Source: JAZRWQ01 sp045599805 | GTDB taxonomy: Bacteria; Bacillota; Clostridia; Oscillospirales; UMGS1783 | Length of the DNA: 6,008 bases | NCBI GenBank assembly: GCA_045599805.1 | Contig: JAZRWQ010000090.1 | Location: 1-6,008 of the forward strand | Reading direction: 5' to 3' | In this document: one piece after another, positions 3,801 to 6,008 of the stretch | Layout of the letters: each line of letters begins with the position of its first letter | Position numbering within the stretch: position 1 is the first letter of the stretch | Notes under the pieces: generated by a model | The model's database searches: none | Seen by the model: only the letters and a program-made list of their open reading frames with translations | What the model was told of the DNA's origin: nothing | Translations under genes and position numbers: made by a program

Positions 3801-5832
3801 GGATATTATAACGATAGCTCTTGCCGGCAACCCAAACTGCGGCAAGACCACCCTTTTCAATGCACTTACCGGCGCAAATCTTAAGGTCGCGAATTACCCC
3901 GGTGTTACCGTTGAACGCAAAGAGGGTTATATAAAATATAACGGCAGGCAGTACTGCGTCGTTGATCTGCCGGGCACCTATTCGCTCAATTCCTATACAA
4001 TGGAAGAAATAGTTGCGCGCGATTTTATTCTGGGGGATGAGGTCGATGTTATAATCGACGTGTGCGATGCTTCCTCCCTTGAACGCAATCTGTATCTTAC
4101 CCTGCAGCTTTTGGAGCTTAACAAGCCGGTGGTCGTTGCGCTCAATATGATGGATATAATAGAAGAGAGAGGTCAGGAAATGGACCTGCACCGTCTTCCC
4201 GAAATGCTCGGCGCGCCCACGATACCCGTTTCGGCACGCAAAAAGCGCGGCATAAATACACTTTTGCACGCCGTAGAGCATCATATCGGTCATCCTTTGG
4301 ATGCCACCGAGCACGATCACAAAGAGGGCTCACATATACACAATCACCATGACGATTACACCATGGTTTATTCGGATGATATAGAGGATAAAATAGATAT
4401 AGTTGAACAGCGCCTTGAAAAGAAATATCCCGATACGGTAAATAAGCGCTGGCACGCTATAAAAATACTTGAAAACGATGAGAACATAAACGGGCGATTC
4501 AGGATAAAAACCGACGATCTTGAAACCGAAAAAACCGAGCGCGATATCATAAATCAAAAATACGGATTTATTGAAGAGGTAATAGGCGAGTGTATTCTGC
4601 GCAAAGCAAAAAACGATAAGCTTACGGATAATTTGGACAAAGCCTTTACTCATAGGATATGGGGCATCCCGATTTTCCTTTGCATAATGGCGGTAGTATT
4701 CTTCCTCACCTTCGCCGTCGGCGATTTCCTTAAAGGCTATCTTGAAAAAATAGTTGAAATATTCGCGGCGTACGTTCGTTTGGGGCTTGCAGCAATAAAT
4801 GCTGGCGATATGCTCACCTCGCTTGTGGTTGACGGCATAATCGCAGGCGTGGGCGGCATACTTACTTTTTTGCCGAATATCGCCATTTTATTTATCGCTC
4901 TCGCCCTATTGGAGGATAGCGGATATATGTCGAGGGTAGCCTATGTAATGGAAGGTATAATGAAAAAGATAGGGCTGTCGGGCAGAGCGTTCATTCCGAT
5001 GATTCTCGGCTTCGGCTGCACTGTGCCCGCCGTTATGGCGGCGCGAACCCTGGAGCACCGCGGCGATAAATTAAAGACGATAATGGTAACGCCGTTCATG
5101 TCCTGCTCGGCACGTCTTCCGGTTTACGTTTTGCTTTCGGAGATGTTCTTTGGCAGGTACGCCGTGTTCGCCGCCTTTTCCATGTACCTTATAGGTCTTG
5201 CGGTAGCCATAATCGCCGCCCTTGTAATGAAAGGGGCAGGCGGAAAAAACAAGCAGGACAATACGCTGCTTATCGAGCTTCCCGAATATAAAACGCCAAA
5301 CGCGCGCACCGTTTCCATATACGTTTGGGAAAAGGTAAAGGAGTATCTCACAAAGGCAGGCACAACGATATTCATGGCCTCGGTAATCATCTGGCTCGTG
5401 CTGAATATCGGGCCGCACGGATTTGTTTCCGATATGGCGGATTCCTTCGGCGGATTCATCGGCAAAGGCCTTGCATATCTTTTGAAGCCGGCAGGCTTGG
5501 GGTACTGGCAGATCGCCGTTGCCCTCATCTCCGGCATAGCGGCAAAAGAGGTCGTCGTTTCAAGCATGGGCGTGCTTTTCGGCATCAGCAACATCGCCTC
5601 CGGTGCCGGAATGACTCAGCTTGGCGGCATACTTTCCGGAATGGGATTTACCGCGGTAAACGCCTATTCGCTTATGCTTTTCGTGCTTCTGTACGTGCCC
5701 TGCGCCGCAACTATCGTTACCATCCGAAAAGAAACCGGCAGCAGAAAGTGGACGGCGGCCACGGTATGCCTGCAGCTTGTGACCGCATGGGTGGTATCCA
5801 CGGTATTTTTCCAAATAGCGTCAATTTTTTAA
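3793..5832 (+). CDS. feoB: Ferrous iron transporter FeoB, with a His-rich insertion
   Basis: FeoB is the inner-membrane Fe(II) permease with a cytosolic GTPase domain. In this 679-residue protein G1 is GNPNCGKTT (12-20), with Asn15 matching the Asn that gives potassium-stimulated GTPase activity in characterised FeoBs; G2 is NYPGVTVE (Thr39), G3 DLPG (58-61), G4 NMMD (118-121, the usual FeoB variant of NKxD) and G5 VSA (146-148). A histidine-rich stretch (163-186, nine His) sits at the junction with the GDI helical domain (about 190-280). The membrane part starts near 288 and carries both gate repeats: ILGFGCTVPA (404-413) and SGIAAKEVVVS (580-590). The cysteines of the proposed iron path are Cys409, Cys438 (MSCSARLP) and Cys637 (YVPCAAT). 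The start uses GAGGTGG (3783-3789) inside feoA. The protein ends right after the last membrane helix, and no feoC follows. All GTPase and gate motifs are intact. Confidence 0.98.
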   Translation: MSKDIITIALAGNPNCGKTTLFNALTGANLKVANYPGVTVERKEGYIKYNGRQYCVVDLPGTYSLNSYTMEEIVARDFILGDEVDVIIDVCDASSLERNLYLTLQLLELNKPVVVALNMMDIIEERGQEMDLHRLPEMLGAPTIPVSARKKRGINTLLHAVEHHIGHPLDATEHDHKEGSHIHNHHDDYTMVYSDDIEDKIDIVEQRLEKKYPDTVNKRWHAIKILENDENINGRFRIKTDDLETEKTERDIINQKYGFIEEVIGECILRKAKNDKLTDNLDKAFTHRIWGIPIFLCIMAVVFFLTFAVGDFLKGYLEKIVEIFAAYVRLGLAAINAGDMLTSLVVDGIIAGVGGILTFLPNIAILFIALALLEDSGYMSRVAYVMEGIMKKIGLSGRAFIPMILGFGCTVPAVMAARTLEHRGDKLKTIMVTPFMSCSARLPVYVLLSEMFFGRYAVFAAFSMYLIGLAVAIIAALVMKGAGGKNKQDNTLLIELPEYKTPNARTVSIYVWEKVKEYLTKAGTTIFMASVIIWLVLNIGPHGFVSDMADSFGGFIGKGLAYLLKPAGLGYWQIAVALISGIAAKEVVVSSMGVLFGISNIASGAGMTQLGGILSGMGFTAVNAYSLMLFVLLYVPCAATIVTIRKETGSRKWTAATVCLQLVTAWVVSTVFFQIASIF

Positions 5833-5844
5833 AAGATAATCATC

Positions 5845-5889
5845 AGCCCTCATGCCGCTAATCCGGCACGGGGGCTCTTTGTTTTTTTA
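5845..5889 (+). terminator. Rho-independent terminator of the feoAB operon
   Basis: AGCCCTC (5845-5851) pairs with GGGGGCT (5870-5876, one G-T pair) and TGCCG (5853-5857) with CGGCA (5864-5868), separated by one A-C mismatch, with a six-base loop. CTTTGTTTTTTTAT follows directly. It lies 12 bases after the feoB stop, so the operon ends at feoB. Confidence 0.92.
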
Positions 5890-5913
5890 TCTTATTTTTT
5901 GTTTATTTTTACG

Positions 5914-5996
5914 ATTCGTGATTTCTCGGACGAATGACCGTGGAAAACCCTCGGTTTTACATAAGAAAAAGCTTTTTCTTGATTTTTATATAAAAA
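5914..5996. repeat. Cluster of four small palindromes after feoAB
   Basis: Four inverted repeats follow each other: ATTCGT/ACGAAT (5914-5935), AAAACC/GGTTTT (5944-5958), a perfect 18-bp palindrome AAGAAAAAGCTTTTTCTT (5963-5980) and TTTTTATATAAAAA (5983-5996). No reading frame is evident from 5833 to the window end. The third has a T-run in both directions and could add termination; the fourth lies inside the spacer of the possible promoter at 5979-6007. Confidence 0.45.
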
Positions 5997-6007
5997 CTAT
6001 ATATAAT
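5979..6007 (+). promoter_or_regulatory. Possible promoter of a gene beyond the right edge
   Basis: TTGATT (5979-5984) and a perfect TATAAT (6002-6007) are separated by 17 bases and point out of the window. The local sequence is very AT-rich, so a chance match is a real possibility. The position after the feoB terminator suits the start of a new transcription unit. Confidence 0.45.
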
Positions 6008-6008
6008 A

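Noticed and set aside
5325..5861. Long plus-strand open frame in another frame within the 3' part of feoB
   Set aside because: It overlaps intact feoB gate and membrane sequences, and its Arg/His-rich translation is typical of a shifted frame.

Overview
The window looks like a chromosomal piece of a low-to-moderate GC Firmicute, most likely a gut-type Clostridia (Oscillospirales/Christensenellales-like). The grounds are textbook sigma-A promoters (TTGACA or TTGAAA with a 17-base spacer), strong AGGAGG-type ribosome binding sites, frequent ATA isoleucine codons, rho-independent terminators after every transcription unit, and an AsnRS and FeoAB of Clostridia type. The placement is inference from style and protein content; no marker gene settles it.

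Layout. 1-390 has no convincing gene. It holds the probable 3' half of a terminator cut by the window edge, a palindrome, a remarkable array of short hairpins joined by GTGATGT / ACATCAC linkers (84-254), and an 11-bp inverted repeat (258-310). 408-1244 (+) encodes a stand-alone chloramphenicol-acetyltransferase / E2-acyltransferase-fold protein whose catalytic His position is Glu. It converges on a small three-helix membrane protein (1308-1676, -), and a perfect 34-base palindrome between them serves as a two-way terminator. 1677-2055 is intergenic and contains the membrane protein's promoter, a heptamer tandem repeat, an unexplained long hairpin and the terminator of asnS. 2056-3423 (-) is asnS, asparaginyl-tRNA synthetase. 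Divergent from it is the feoA-feoB ferrous iron uptake operon (3579-5832, +), with a near-consensus promoter and a dyad over the start site that looks like an iron-responsive operator. A strong terminator follows feoB. The right edge carries small palindromes and a probable outward promoter.

How the genes work together. FeoA and FeoB form one translationally coupled unit for Fe(II) import, and the operator dyad suggests repression when metal is plentiful. AsnS is housekeeping and shares only the divergent intergenic region. The acyltransferase-like protein and the small membrane protein each have their own promoter and show no pathway link to the rest.

The least ordinary item is the 84-254 hairpin array. 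Its identical linkers on one side are exact reverse complements of those on the other, and each spacer is itself a hairpin, so one strand can fold into a ladder of three stacked four-way junctions with essentially no unpaired bases between elements.
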